In this document: positions 8,834 to 18,120 of the stretch, one piece after another
How the letters are laid out: each line of letters begins with the position of its first letter
Numbering within the stretch: position 1 is the stretch's first letter
Assembly (NCBI GenBank): GCA_937905825.1
Contig: CALCXM010000038.1
Coordinates: 1 to 52,252 of the forward strand
DNA from: an uncultured bacterium
GTDB taxonomy: Bacteria > Planctomycetota > UBA1135 > GCA-002686595
Direction of reading: 5' to 3'
Length of the DNA: 52,252 nucleotides
Translations under genes and position numbers: made by a program
Notes under the pieces: generated by a model
Told to the model about the DNA's origin: nothing
Seen by the model: only the letters and a program-made list of their open reading frames with translations
Databases searched by the model: none

Positions 8834-9220
8834 GAGGGCACCAAGATGGCGACGATGGAAATCCTCTCGTAGAGGCTTGAGGTACGCCTGCCTCGACGAA
8901 TTCCTCGTTTTCCTTTAGTCCCCAACCCTCTGCTCCGGGCCGTTTCCCGCGGCGGGTGTGCGCGCGGCGAAGAATCGGGCTTGAAGGCCTGGCTTGCATG
9001 AAATTGCGGAGACTTCGGCCCGCGAGCCAGGGACGGCGAACATTCCCAATATCCGGTCCGTAGCCGCCTTCCAGCCCACATTGTCCTTGGGCGGCCTCTT
9101 TGCCATGCCGAGGAATTGAGAAGCAGGCAGGCCTCCACGAGGGCGGCCTCCCAAACCCTAGCCAGAGCTCCATCCCTTTCCGTGGCCCGGCCCACGCACC
9201 AGCCCTAGTCAGTACTCCAC
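8834..9220. other. Divergent promoter region between two glycan operons
   Basis: This 387-nt stretch separates the leftward methyltransferase/epimerase/GT10 operon from the rightward sulfotransferase-GT gene, so promoters for both must lie here. I see no convincing sigma-70-like boxes, operator palindrome or structured RNA. The open frames in it lack protein character. Confidence 0.5.
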
Positions 9221-12154
9221 ATGCACAATTGCATCATTCTCGGAACCGGTCGCAGCGGCACTAGCATGGTTGCGGGCGCTCTCGCTAGCTCGGGCTACTA
9301 CATGGGGGATGATCTGCACGCGGCGAGGTCTTCAAACCCGAAGGGCTTCTTTGAGTCTTCGTCGATCAACAACCTCAACGAGGAACTCCTCGCTCCCGTG
9401 ATCCCCGACGAACAGGGATTGACCCAGGGACAGCGTTGGTTGGGGTATCCGGCTTCGAGCAATTCGATCGAACCCACTCGCGAACAAGCAGGCCGTATGG
9501 ACGCCGCCCTGGGCAAGGCACCCTTTTGCCACAAGGACCCACGCTTCGCATTCACCCTACCCGCTTGGCAATCGCTACTTGGCGAGGCTCGAACCGTGTG
9601 CGTCTTCCGACACCCCGGCTTGACCGTCAAGAGCATGCTCGAGGAGTGCAAGCGCGCAAACTACCTGCAAGATCTGAAGCTCGACCAGGATCACTTCTTT
9701 CAGCTATGGATCGCAGCCCACCGCAGCATCCTTGCGGGCCTGCAGAGCGGTGGTCACTGGATGTTCATTCACTACGACCAAGTCTTGACCAAAGCAGGCC
9801 TGGACCGCCTGGGCTCCTTCTTGGAAGCTCCGGTCGATACGGAGTTCCCCGATTCAAAACTGCGCCGCAGCCAAACAGAGCTGCAAGCCCCCCCCGAGGC
9901 CATTGAGCTGTACGAGGAGCTCTGCCGCTTGGCAGCTCACGAGCTCGGAGACTCGCCGGAGAACGCGCAGCCCGAAGCACCGGATTGCAGTTTCCTCACG
10001 ATCATTGAGGACGGCGATGAAATCTACTGCGGCGAAATGCTTGAGGATGCCATGGCCCAACGAGGGCTGAAGACCGAGGTCGTTTTCATCGACAAGACGG
10101 CGGCCGGGCAGCTTGAAGTCGAGGGTGCTCGCGTCATTCGCTGCGATTCTCCAAGCCGTGGCACCGCATGGCGCGCCGGCTTGGCCGCAACCACAAGCCC
10201 CTTGATCGCCTGGCTGCACCCGGGCAACAGGCTCTTGCCCTCGCACCTGGCCTACGCCCAAGAGGCGCTCGAAGCCCAACCGAATTGGGCCATGGTCCGT
10301 TGCGACTACTACCTGCACGACTCACAGGGCCAGTTCTGTGCGCGGGCGGACACCAAGCAGATGGCAGCCGCCCCTGGACCCTGCTGGGAGAGCGGCAGCG
10401 TTCTGCGCCGCGAGACCCTCGCGGAGATTTCTGAACTCGCGTTCCATCCTGTCGAACTCAAGTTGTGGAAGGATCAGTGCGCGCAAGGCACGGTCGGTTA
10501 CGTGTCAGAACCAGGCTACTCTGTGGCTCAATCCCGCTACGAAGCGGAGGCGGAAGCAGCACGTCGAGAGGCCCAGTTGATCGCTTGCCGGGAGACGCTC
10601 TTCCAAGGCGAGCGACCGGATCTCACGGTTTCGATCGTCTCCTTCAACCGCAAGGAGATCTTGCTCGAAGGCATCGAGTCCTTCTGTCGCCAACATCTCC
10701 CCCACGGAACCTTCGAGATCGTGGTCGTCAATGACGGCTCCACCGACGGGACCCGGGAAGTCTTGGATTCGCTCACGTTCCCGGTCCCTGTCACGGTCAT
10801 CCACCAGAAAAACGGCGGGATCGCAACCGCAAGGAACACGGGCCTAGAGTCCGCCATGGGGCGCTACGTGCTGTTCGTCAACGACGACACGATCGCGCTT
10901 CCGGATTGTGTGGAGCAGCACCTGCGAACTCACAGCAGTTTCCCAGTTGGAACGCTATCGTGCGTGTTAGGACACTTCGAGCAACCCATTGAAGAGTTGT
11001 CGAACGCGATGGTTCGCCACCTCGAACTCACCAACGATGTGTTTTGCTACGTGGACATGACGCCCAACCAGTTTCACTCCGGGCAGTACTTCTACACCTG
11101 CAACGTCAGCGTTGAAACCGCTGCCGTGCGCCGCGTTGGAGCCTTCGACGAAGCCTTCAAACACTACGGCTGTGAAGATACGGATCTCGCCCTGCGCCTG
11201 GAGGGAATCGGGTATCGAGTCTACTACCAGCCCCTGGCCCGTGCAGTCCACCGCCACATCATGGACTTCGAGTACCTGAGCAAGCGGCAGTTCACCGTGG
11301 CCCGAGCCTACGTTCGATTCTTCCGCAAGCATCCGTCCCTCATGGACCAATGGGGAAACCAGGACCTGACCCTGGCACATTGCCAAAGCATCGTCGACCG
11401 AGCCGCGAGCGGTTTGGGGCATCTCGAAGCCGCCTGCCGAGCCCTCGGCGCGACGGATGTCGGCGCTCTGGAGGCCCTTGGAGGTGAGTTCAATGAACTC
11501 GCGCAGAGCGTCATGTTGCGACTCAAGACGCTCGTGACGGTGCTCAACACCGCCTGGTGGCACAAAGGCTACATCTATGGTTTTGAGGAGCACGGAATCG
11601 CAGGTCTGCATGAACTGAAGCTCACTCCCAACGACCCCTTGCCCCTGCCAACCGAATCGGAACGGCGACTCTTCGCCTGGCCCGACTGGGCCGACCCGCG
11701 TTCCATGGACCAGTTGATGGAAACGATCGCCCCGGTTGCTCAGGACTCCTTCGCGGCACTCATCTTGTATCGCGACCCAACCCAGGACGTCGACCAAGAC
11801 CAGGCCTTGGAAGCACTCCAAGCGGCGTATGCCAAGCACTTCGGGGACTCACCCGAGGCTTCCCTGGAAGTCCACATCGACAGCACACCGAAGGATCGCT
11901 ACCACCTGGTTCGCTTCGGACGATCCATCAACGCCGTCATCCCCAGCGGCCGCGAACCCGAAGGCTTCCTCGACCAAATCGTTGCGGAACGCCTAACCGA
12001 CCGCGCAGCCGTCGCCCGCTGGCGCAGGCGTTATGAGGATCCGTTCCTGACCCGCAAGGGCCAGGAGAACGCAGCTCCAGTTGAAGCTGGGGCTCACTCC
12101 ATCCATGGGGAAGCCACTCCTAAGAGCTCGCCCGTGCTGAAGAGAGTCGGCTAG
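9221..12154 (+). CDS. Sulfotransferase-like / glycosyltransferase family 2 fusion protein
   Basis: Multidomain cytoplasmic protein of 977 residues. Residues 1-245 are a sulfotransferase-like P-loop domain: GTGRSGTS at 8-15 binds the 5'-phosphosulfate of PAPS in this family, and CVFRHP is the second family block. Residues 255-430 have the rhythm of a GT-A domain (TIIEDGDE at its start) but carry LHPGNRLLP where a metal-binding DxD is expected, so this domain is probably inactive. Residues 465-700 are a well-formed GT2 domain (VVNDGSTDGT near 503-512, NDD near 552). A region near 815-930 starting FAWPDW resembles a module in the 14612-17395 protein. Together with the sulfatases elsewhere it suggests a sulfated glycan. 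It faces away from the operon at 8833 and shares its promoter region. Confidence 0.85.
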   Translation: MHNCIILGTGRSGTSMVAGALASSGYYMGDDLHAARSSNPKGFFESSSINNLNEELLAPVIPDEQGLTQGQRWLGYPASSNSIEPTREQAGRMDAALGKAPFCHKDPRFAFTLPAWQSLLGEARTVCVFRHPGLTVKSMLEECKRANYLQDLKLDQDHFFQLWIAAHRSILAGLQSGGHWMFIHYDQVLTKAGLDRLGSFLEAPVDTEFPDSKLRRSQTELQAPPEAIELYEELCRLAAHELGDSPENAQPEAPDCSFLTIIEDGDEIYCGEMLEDAMAQRGLKTEVVFIDKTAAGQLEVEGARVIRCDSPSRGTAWRAGLAATTSPLIAWLHPGNRLLPSHLAYAQEALEAQPNWAMVRCDYYLHDSQGQFCARADTKQMAAAPGPCWESGSVLRRETLAEISELAFHPVELKLWKDQCAQGTVGYVSEPGYSVAQSRYEAEAEAARREAQLIACRETLFQGERPDLTVSIVSFNRKEILLEGIESFCRQHLPHGTFEIVVVNDGSTDGTREVLDSLTFPVPVTVIHQKNGGIATARNTGLESAMGRYVLFVNDDTIALPDCVEQHLRTHSSFPVGTLSCVLGHFEQPIEELSNAMVRHLELTNDVFCYVDMTPNQFHSGQYFYTCNVSVETAAVRRVGAFDEAFKHYGCEDTDLALRLEGIGYRVYYQPLARAVHRHIMDFEYLSKRQFTVARAYVRFFRKHPSLMDQWGNQDLTLAHCQSIVDRAASGLGHLEAACRALGATDVGALEALGGEFNELAQSVMLRLKTLVTVLNTAWWHKGYIYGFEEHGIAGLHELKLTPNDPLPLPTESERRLFAWPDWADPRSMDQLMETIAPVAQDSFAALILYRDPTQDVDQDQALEALQAAYAKHFGDSPEASLEVHIDSTPKDRYHLVRFGRSINAVIPSGREPEGFLDQIVAERLTDRAAVARWRRRYEDPFLTRKGQENAAPVEAGAHSIHGEATPKSSPVLKRVG

Positions 12155-12525
12155 GGCCCTCGGAACGAGGCACGTATGGGAGGCAGGAGTCTTCCTGAGA
12201 TCTCATCACCGAGGACCAAAGTCGCGATTCAGGATTTCAGCAAGGAGTCGCGCCGAGGCGACCCCTCCGGCACCCACGACCGAATCGCCGGGATTGCCGC
12301 ACGACCCAGGCGCCGGAACTGTGCCTCTACAAAGGCTCTACCAAAACCGGAGACTCCCAACAACGGCGGGTTCGTGGACTCTTCCCGTGAAGCCTAGTCG
12401 ATGGGCCGGCCATGCATGTCGCCGTGGCCATCGATTGCTTCCTGTGCTGATCCACCTCGCCGGACATTGGCGGGGCGCGCGTAGGGCCTCGCCACGGGAA
12501 ACAACTCCCGCTTGGACGGCCCGTA
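12155..12525. other. Intergenic between convergent genes, 371 nt
   Basis: This stretch separates the rightward sulfotransferase-GT gene from the leftward radical SAM gene. A hairpin with a CGATGG(G)CC/GGCCATCG stem lies near 12400-12436 and could act in termination. There is no T-run and no protein-like open frame. Confidence 0.45.
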
Positions 12526-13530
12526 CTAAATCTGGTTCTTCACGATCCCGGATCCCGGGGTGGGACGCGAGTAGGGCAGCGCGGGGGGCGGCGCGGGGGC
12601 TTGCGGCAGGTCAGCTTCGGTCTTGGATGCGTGGGTGAAGCCAGCCCAGCCCTTGGCCAGGCACTCGCCACAGTAGGGATTGCCGCCATCCTTGAACTGG
12701 ACGATCTCCGCGCGACTCTTGGTGAGGAAGTCCACGCCACTCTGGTGGGACGCCATCAGGGCACAGCAGTGCAGCAGGCGGCCATCCGGGTGGATGATCA
12801 GATTCTTGTTCATTGGGCAACTGGTCTCGCCGCGATGCTGGGCGATGAGACCCTCGACAAACTCCAAGAAGACGTTCTCGCGCACGAAGTTGAGTTTGGA
12901 CTGCTCTAGTTTCCCGTGCTCGTAGTCATGCAGCGCGTCGACGCCACCGAGGTGAGCGTAGTAGGGCTTGAAGGTGAATCCGAGTTCAGCGGCCCAGGCG
13001 CGGGCGGCCTCTAGTTGGAACTCGTTGTGCTTGTAGCGGTGCCAGCGAATGTCGACCTGCAGGCGGCCAGGGAAGCGCGCACGCATCTCCGAGATCTCCT
13101 CCATGTTGCGTTGGATCAAGTCCCACTTGCCGTGCTTGTGCCCAACGTTGTAGACCCCGGCCGTCATGCCGGAAATCGAGATGTCCAGGTGACTGATGTT
13201 GCTCTTAACGAAGGCTTCCACGTCAAACTTCGCGGACAAGCTGGAGCTCAGGAATTGATTGTCCAACCCAGCTTCCGCAAACACCCGCGATAGTTCGGTC
13301 ATCTGCGGGTGCACCAAGGGCTCGCCCCAGTTTCCCCAAGACACAAACCCGACTCCGAATTCGTTCTTCAAGCGAGCGGCCACGACCGCTGCCGTTTCCA
13401 GGCTCATCAACTGCGAGTTGGGCTGGGCAACATCCGTGCGTGAGACCGGGCACATCTCACATTTGACCGGACAAGTAGAGACCGATTCAATGGTGGCCAC
13501 GTACTGGCTTGATCCTGTGCTATTGGACAT
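12526..13530 (-). CDS. Radical SAM protein with SPASM-type C-terminus (last gene of glycan operon 2)
   Basis: The radical SAM cluster motif CxxxCxxC is at residues 20-27 (CPVKCEMC) and ligates the 4Fe-4S cluster that cleaves S-adenosylmethionine. The C-terminal part (about 245-305) has further cysteines (CPMN, HCC, CGEC) arranged as in SPASM/twitch auxiliary-cluster domains. The last 30 residues are Pro-rich and look disordered. SPASM enzymes include peptide-modifying enzymes and dehydrogenases acting on aminocyclitols and sugars. In this glycosyltransferase setting a sugar or glycan-lipid substrate is plausible, but this is inference. It lies 65 nt after the second radical SAM gene. Confidence 0.85.
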   Translation of the reverse strand: MSNSTGSSQYVATIESVSTCPVKCEMCPVSRTDVAQPNSQLMSLETAAVVAARLKNEFGVGFVSWGNWGEPLVHPQMTELSRVFAEAGLDNQFLSSSLSAKFDVEAFVKSNISHLDISISGMTAGVYNVGHKHGKWDLIQRNMEEISEMRARFPGRLQVDIRWHRYKHNEFQLEAARAWAAELGFTFKPYYAHLGGVDALHDYEHGKLEQSKLNFVRENVFLEFVEGLIAQHRGETSCPMNKNLIIHPDGRLLHCCALMASHQSGVDFLTKSRAEIVQFKDGGNPYCGECLAKGWAGFTHASKTEADLPQAPAPPPALPYSRPTPGSGIVKNQI

Positions 13531-13595
13531 GGGTGTGAGGCGTATCGAGTTGTTGGGCGGCTTGGGCGTTCATGAAACCAATGGAGCGTCGAGGC

Positions 13596-14615
13596 TCAAG
13601 GGCGACTCACTCGAAGCGGCGTGTAGGCGGATGGCGTTGTGGAGTTCTGCGGCAAGGGAGCTCGCGGAGCAGGCGAAGTCTCCTGGCGGTGAATCTCGTT
13701 CTCCGACCAGTTGTTGCCGTCCTTGCAAGTGCTGCAAGGCGTGATGGACTTGCCGCAGCCGGTTAGCCCGCGCATGCGATCTGCGACCGGGCCGAAGTAG
13801 GCGTGTTCGATCGAGTCATCCATGATGTTCCCGATCTTCAAGTCCATGTTCGTGTCCAAGTTGCAGGGCGAGAGATTCCCTTGCCAATCCACCATCAGGA
13901 AGCGCATCTCCCAGACATTGCAGTTGTCCACGGGCTGCGCGGTGGGGTCCGTGATCTTGCCGCCGTAGGACAGGACGCGTTTCATCAGGACGTAGTCTTC
14001 TGGCCCCATGTGCGGTAGCCAGTACTCGAGGAACTTGTCGTGCTCGCCCTCGTTCCAGGAGCTCTTCACAAAGACCAGGCGAGTGGGTCGATGATCAGGA
14101 CGTTCCAACCAACGGTGAACTTTTTCATGCAGAGCGGCCAGGCGCTGCGCCTCGGGAACGACCTTGCCTTGCAGATCACGCACCTGTCCGGGGCGCGCGC
14201 GGTTGAAGACTTCCGGGGTCAGCGCATCGAGGCTTAGACGCACCAGGTTGACCTCCGACTCGACCCAGACGTCCATGATCTCATCCGTCACGAAGGAGAT
14301 GTTCGTGTTCAACTCCAAACCAAAGTTGCGCTGCTTCATGGCCCGCAAGTAGTCCACGTATTTTGGATGCAGTGTCTGCTCCCCGAAGAAGCCGAGCTCC
14401 ACGGTTTCCGCGACTCGATTGCATTCCTCAACGGCCCGCCGAAAGACGGGCTCCGACATCATGCCTTGCCGCCGGTTGTAGGGAGAGCCTCCCGGCTGTT
14501 CATCGGCCTTGTAAGCCTGTGGACAGATTGGGCAGGTGAAGTTGCACGTGTTGGTCAGTTCGATGGAGACACGCAACCCCTCCCCGCTGCGGGGCTGGCT
14601 CGTGGCAAGGGTCAT
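13596..14615 (-). CDS. Radical SAM/SPASM protein
   Basis: The radical SAM motif CNFTCPIC is at residues 24-31, preceded by SIELTNT as in SPASM enzymes. The C-terminal region (about 232-305) carries conserved cysteines in the order NCN, SPCN, GCGK, PCSTC, which is a full SPASM-like auxiliary-cluster domain. The start ATG overlaps the stop of the upstream GT2-methyltransferase gene by 4 nt, so translation is coupled and a shared pathway is likely. The family includes peptide maturases and sugar dehydrogenases. No short precursor-peptide gene is visible next to it, which argues mildly against a peptide substrate. The tail after residue 310 is low-complexity. Confidence 0.85.
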   Translation of the reverse strand: MTLATSQPRSGEGLRVSIELTNTCNFTCPICPQAYKADEQPGGSPYNRRQGMMSEPVFRRAVEECNRVAETVELGFFGEQTLHPKYVDYLRAMKQRNFGLELNTNISFVTDEIMDVWVESEVNLVRLSLDALTPEVFNRARPGQVRDLQGKVVPEAQRLAALHEKVHRWLERPDHRPTRLVFVKSSWNEGEHDKFLEYWLPHMGPEDYVLMKRVLSYGGKITDPTAQPVDNCNVWEMRFLMVDWQGNLSPCNLDTNMDLKIGNIMDDSIEHAYFGPVADRMRGLTGCGKSITPCSTCKDGNNWSENEIHRQETSPAPRAPLPQNSTTPSAYTPLRVSRP

Positions 14616-17395
14616 CGCTGAGTCCTGGCTCCTGCCGCCGTGAGGATCACATGGGTAGAGCTGGAGGGCAGTGCAGCTTTGACCTTGCGAGCGACGATGG
14701 TGACCCGTGCGCCCCCATGGTAACTGTCCACGTCGTCCACACCGAGCTGGGCGCCGAAGCCGACAGGCATGACCTCTGGCTCGAATCCGAGATCACGGAT
14801 GGTCTGCAGGAGCCGCTTGCGGTCTGGGACAATCTTGTCGCGCGTCTCGGCAATCGCATTGAAGGTCAAATCACCAGGTTCGGTGATCGTTTCCTCCAGG
14901 CCATCTTGAACACGTGTATCGACGATCATCACTTCGCGGGTGAGTTCAGCGGCCCAGCCGAGAACTTCGGCGTAGTTCTTGATGTGGTAGAGGATGCCCG
15001 CGCACAAGGTGACATCCACCGCTCCGCGACTGCGAATGGCTTCCCATGCGCGCGGATCGGCGATGTTGCCTTCCAAGAACTCGTACTTGTCTCGCGCAAG
15101 GAATCCGTTGCGCTCCCAGTAGAGCTCGGCCTGCTTCACGTGCTGCTGCCGGCCTTCTACGCCGAGCACTTTGGAGGCACCAGCGAGGGCGTAGTGCGAG
15201 GACCAGAAACCGCAGTTGCAAGCCAGATCCAAAACCGACTTGCCGCGAAAGTCGACGCGCGCCAGGACTTCCTCAACCAAGAGGGTGGCGCGACACATCG
15301 CTCGGTTGGACAGCCAATCGTTCTCGCAAACACTGCCAATCCCAGGGTTCACCGTCATGCCATCAATGTTGACCGGGTAAAACCACGGGTGCAGCTCATT
15401 GATGCGTGCGACGACAGCGGGGTCCGGAGTCACGCCCGCAGGAATGATCACGCCGTTTTGCGTCGGTGAGAGAGCTGAGGACTCTGAATTCGAGAGTGCG
15501 TCCGTGGATGCGCAGGCGCTGCCACCACTGATCATCTTGAACAGTCCGACGGCATCAGCCACCACGGGCGTTGCCATTTGTCGAGCGGCGTCCCGGGGCG
15601 CCGCGTCGCTGTTTGTGCGGACGCGACAGACCATGTTCTCCCCCACTTCTCGCCACTCGCGGGGCGAGAGAGGTCCTTCGAGCAAGGCAATGTTGAGCTG
15701 TGTAGTCGCGCCCAGGGTGCTAGCGTGAGCCGCCTCCAAGGCTTGGATGACCTCGTCCCGCGCGGGGTCCAACTCGGGATCAATACGCATGTGCAGGCAC
15801 ATGTCATTGCGCCCTGAAAGGACCCGTGCAAAGACGTCGAAGAAGTGTGTGAGTTCCGCCTGGTTCCGGTAGTCAGGCCAAGCGATGACGCTCGTGATCG
15901 CGATCTCCGGCGCGTCCTGCTGCTGCTGAACGGCTGCCGGTTGCGCTACCGAAGCGGCTGGCTGGCTCGCCACCTGGCCAACCGTCGCAGCGCTCGCCGG
16001 GGTCTTGGCCACCAAACGCATGTCGCGGTCGTACTTCGCAGCAGCCCGCTCAGTCTGAGTGATCGGAACCTGCTGAACATTCGTGAAGCCCGCCGCGTTC
16101 AGTTCCGCAGCCAAGGACTCGGGCGTCCAGCCCCACTTGTGCAATTGAGGCTCGCCTTGCTCATCCACTTCGGGGGGGTAGCCGAAGAGCGAAATCATGC
16201 CCAGGTCATAGCCGTTCATGTCTGTGCCGACCAGGTCGATGCAGCGCGCGAGGTTTGGCAGCTCGAGGCGCAATTCTCCGCCGGGCACGAGCAGTCGGCG
16301 CCACTCTTGCAAGGCCGCTCGGGCTTGGCTCAGCGTTAGATGTTCGAACAAGTGGCAGGACTCGATGATTGAGCAGCAGTCATCCTGCAGCATCGGTAGT
16401 CGGTCCGCCGCCGAGAGAATGTCCGGTTGAAACTTCGGATTCACATCCACATTCACCCACCCTGCCCGGCGATCGGGACCACACCCGAGGTGCAGTTGAT
16501 AGGGTGCTGGACTAGGCTGTTGCTTGGCTTGCGCGCTGGGGTTGTGGGCTTGGTTCATGGTCTCTTGTGTGTTGTCGAAGAGCGACTCAAGCTCTTCTCG
16601 CTGGTAGGCCGTGGCCCACAACAGATAGTGGTCTTTGAATGTGTTGATCTCGATGCCGTTTCCCTGGGCCGCACTCCAAAACTGGTTTGGCCACTCTGCG
16701 CCGTAGGTCTTCAGGAAGTACTCGAAGGCGAAGCGCTTGGCTCGCACTTGGTACTCCTCGCGGCTGATCGTTTTCGTCCCTTTCGCGCCGTAGGTCGTCC
16801 CGCCGAGGTGCTCGTATTCGACCTCATCGGAGTACGCCACAACCCACCCGTTGCTGTAGAGCTTGTAGGCCAGTTCGTGGATAGCTCCCCAGCAGTACTT
16901 GAACTCGGGATTCAAGAATCCGACGCGTTCAACCGCCGCTGCGCGAATCATGAAGCCCAAGTAATCGCAGGTCGTGACGGCCCGCCAACCGGAGTGCCCT
17001 CTGCGTCCCGAGGACGGGTACTTGCCGTCCTTGCACGTAGGGGAAAGGATCCCGAGCCGTGGCTCGCGCTCCATGGTGTCCACCAACAACCGCGCCGCGT
17101 CCTGACCTTCCTCAAAGACCAGGTCGTTCATCAACACCCAGTAGTAGTCGTAGGGCGTTCCCTGTTCGGCTTGTTGCTGTGCGTGATTCAAGGCCACGTT
17201 GTGAGCAAAGCACTTGCCACGAAAGTCCTCATCCTCGAAGTGCAAGGTTGAGTACTCGGACAGCTGCTCTTGATCAGTGCCGGCCTCTACCACGATCAAG
17301 TCGTGGTCGTAGGTCATGTTCCGCTCGAGGTAGCCAGCCAAGTTGCGGACCAAATCGGGTCGGTTTCTGGAAACCACGAGCACTGCGATTCTCAT
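14612..17395 (-). CDS. Multidomain glycosyltransferase (GT2) with two methyltransferase domains
   Basis: Protein of 927 residues without signal or membrane segments. Residues 1-240 form a GT2-type GT-A domain (VSRNRPDLV near 8-16, MND at 89-91 as the metal site). Residues 300-465 are a first SAM methyltransferase domain (LHLGCGPDRRAGW at 301-313). An Ala/Gln/Pro-rich linker spans 465-496. Residues 498-620 hold a module starting AWPDYRNQ that resembles the end of the sulfotransferase-GT2 protein. Residues 660-905 are a second methyltransferase domain (DLACNCGFWS at 723-732), preceded by a HPWFYPV block like that of CmoB/DUF1698 proteins. The protein probably transfers and methylates sugars in one assembly line. 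It overlaps the radical SAM gene downstream and the RapZ-like gene upstream by 4 nt each. Confidence 0.85.
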   Translation of the reverse strand: MRIAVLVVSRNRPDLVRNLAGYLERNMTYDHDLIVVEAGTDQEQLSEYSTLHFEDEDFRGKCFAHNVALNHAQQQAEQGTPYDYYWVLMNDLVFEEGQDAARLLVDTMEREPRLGILSPTCKDGKYPSSGRRGHSGWRAVTTCDYLGFMIRAAAVERVGFLNPEFKYCWGAIHELAYKLYSNGWVVAYSDEVEYEHLGGTTYGAKGTKTISREEYQVRAKRFAFEYFLKTYGAEWPNQFWSAAQGNGIEINTFKDHYLLWATAYQREELESLFDNTQETMNQAHNPSAQAKQQPSPAPYQLHLGCGPDRRAGWVNVDVNPKFQPDILSAADRLPMLQDDCCSIIESCHLFEHLTLSQARAALQEWRRLLVPGGELRLELPNLARCIDLVGTDMNGYDLGMISLFGYPPEVDEQGEPQLHKWGWTPESLAAELNAAGFTNVQQVPITQTERAAAKYDRDMRLVAKTPASAATVGQVASQPAASVAQPAAVQQQQDAPEIAITSVIAWPDYRNQAELTHFFDVFARVLSGRNDMCLHMRIDPELDPARDEVIQALEAAHASTLGATTQLNIALLEGPLSPREWREVGENMVCRVRTNSDAAPRDAARQMATPVVADAVGLFKMISGGSACASTDALSNSESSALSPTQNGVIIPAGVTPDPAVVARINELHPWFYPVNIDGMTVNPGIGSVCENDWLSNRAMCRATLLVEEVLARVDFRGKSVLDLACNCGFWSSHYALAGASKVLGVEGRQQHVKQAELYWERNGFLARDKYEFLEGNIADPRAWEAIRSRGAVDVTLCAGILYHIKNYAEVLGWAAELTREVMIVDTRVQDGLEETITEPGDLTFNAIAETRDKIVPDRKRLLQTIRDLGFEPEVMPVGFGAQLGVDDVDSYHGGARVTIVARKVKAALPSSSTHVILTAAGARTQR

Positions 17396-17877
17396 CCTAA
17401 TTCCCTCTCGCGATGGAAGATCGTGATCTCGAGGCCTTCCACACGCAGGCGCCGTGCGAGTTCCTCGGTGAGGATGGTGGATCGGTGCCTGCCTGCCGAG
17501 CAGCCAAGCGCGAGCCGCGCGCCGTCATCGACTTGGGTGAGCAACTTGGCGAGCGGAACGACCGCGTCGAGGAATTCGATCGCGGCTGCTTGACCCAAAA
17601 CCCACTCGCGCATCTCGTCGCCTGGTAGAGACCAAAGATCCCAACGGGCTTCCCGCGCTGGGTTCTTCAGAAAGCTCACATCGAAGTAGTTGTTGGCCGG
17701 GGGCTGGCCGTACTTGAACCCGAACGAAATCAGAGTCAACGTGCCCACATGCGACCCTCGAAGTGCGGGCTGACAATTCTCTGGATAGCTCCCGGTACTC
17801 ACGCAGGGCAGGGGCCCAGGAATAGCGGCTTCAAGCATCTCTTTTTCGTTCGGAGAGGGGTGGTCGGAGGAGTGCAC
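17392..17877 (-). CDS. Stand-alone RapZ C-terminal domain protein
   Basis: The whole protein corresponds to the C-terminal domain of RapZ, without the N-terminal P-loop ATPase domain. Diagnostic blocks are SFGFKYG (51-57), FDVSFLKNP (65-73) and GCSAGRHRS (125-133). In E. coli RapZ this domain binds glucosamine-6-phosphate and RNA and so controls amino-sugar synthesis; that is family knowledge, not shown here. It is the first gene of the second leftward glycan operon and overlaps the GT2/methyltransferase gene by 4 nt, so a role in sensing or handling sugar phosphates for glycan synthesis is plausible. The start could be GTG 17877 or ATG 17838. The latter still contains the full domain and has an AAAGAG just before it. 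Confidence 0.8.
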   Translation of the reverse strand: MHSSDHPSPNEKEMLEAAIPGPLPCVSTGSYPENCQPALRGSHVGTLTLISFGFKYGQPPANNYFDVSFLKNPAREARWDLWSLPGDEMREWVLGQAAAIEFLDAVVPLAKLLTQVDDGARLALGCSAGRHRSTILTEELARRLRVEGLEITIFHRERELG

Positions 17878-18120
17878 ACTCGTGGATCGGGCGATCCGAA
17901 TGGTTCCTGGACTCCTGCCCCCGGGGCTCCCCGCCGAATTCCCGTTTTCGGGCGCTGCGCCGTGCCGCCCCCCCTCAATCCCTTGAAATCGGGGTTGGAA
18001 TCAGCGCTCCCCGCCCCTCCTAATGAACCCCTCAGGCCCCCGAGAGGACCCATTCTGGGCCCCTGAAGCGACTCAAGATTCTCGCCCTGATCAACTTCAG
18101 CGGTGGCTCAACCCCCGTAC

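Noticed and set aside
12526..14615. RiPP cluster based on two radical SAM/SPASM genes
   Set aside because: No short precursor peptide, protease or exporter lies beside them; the surrounding genes all handle sugars.
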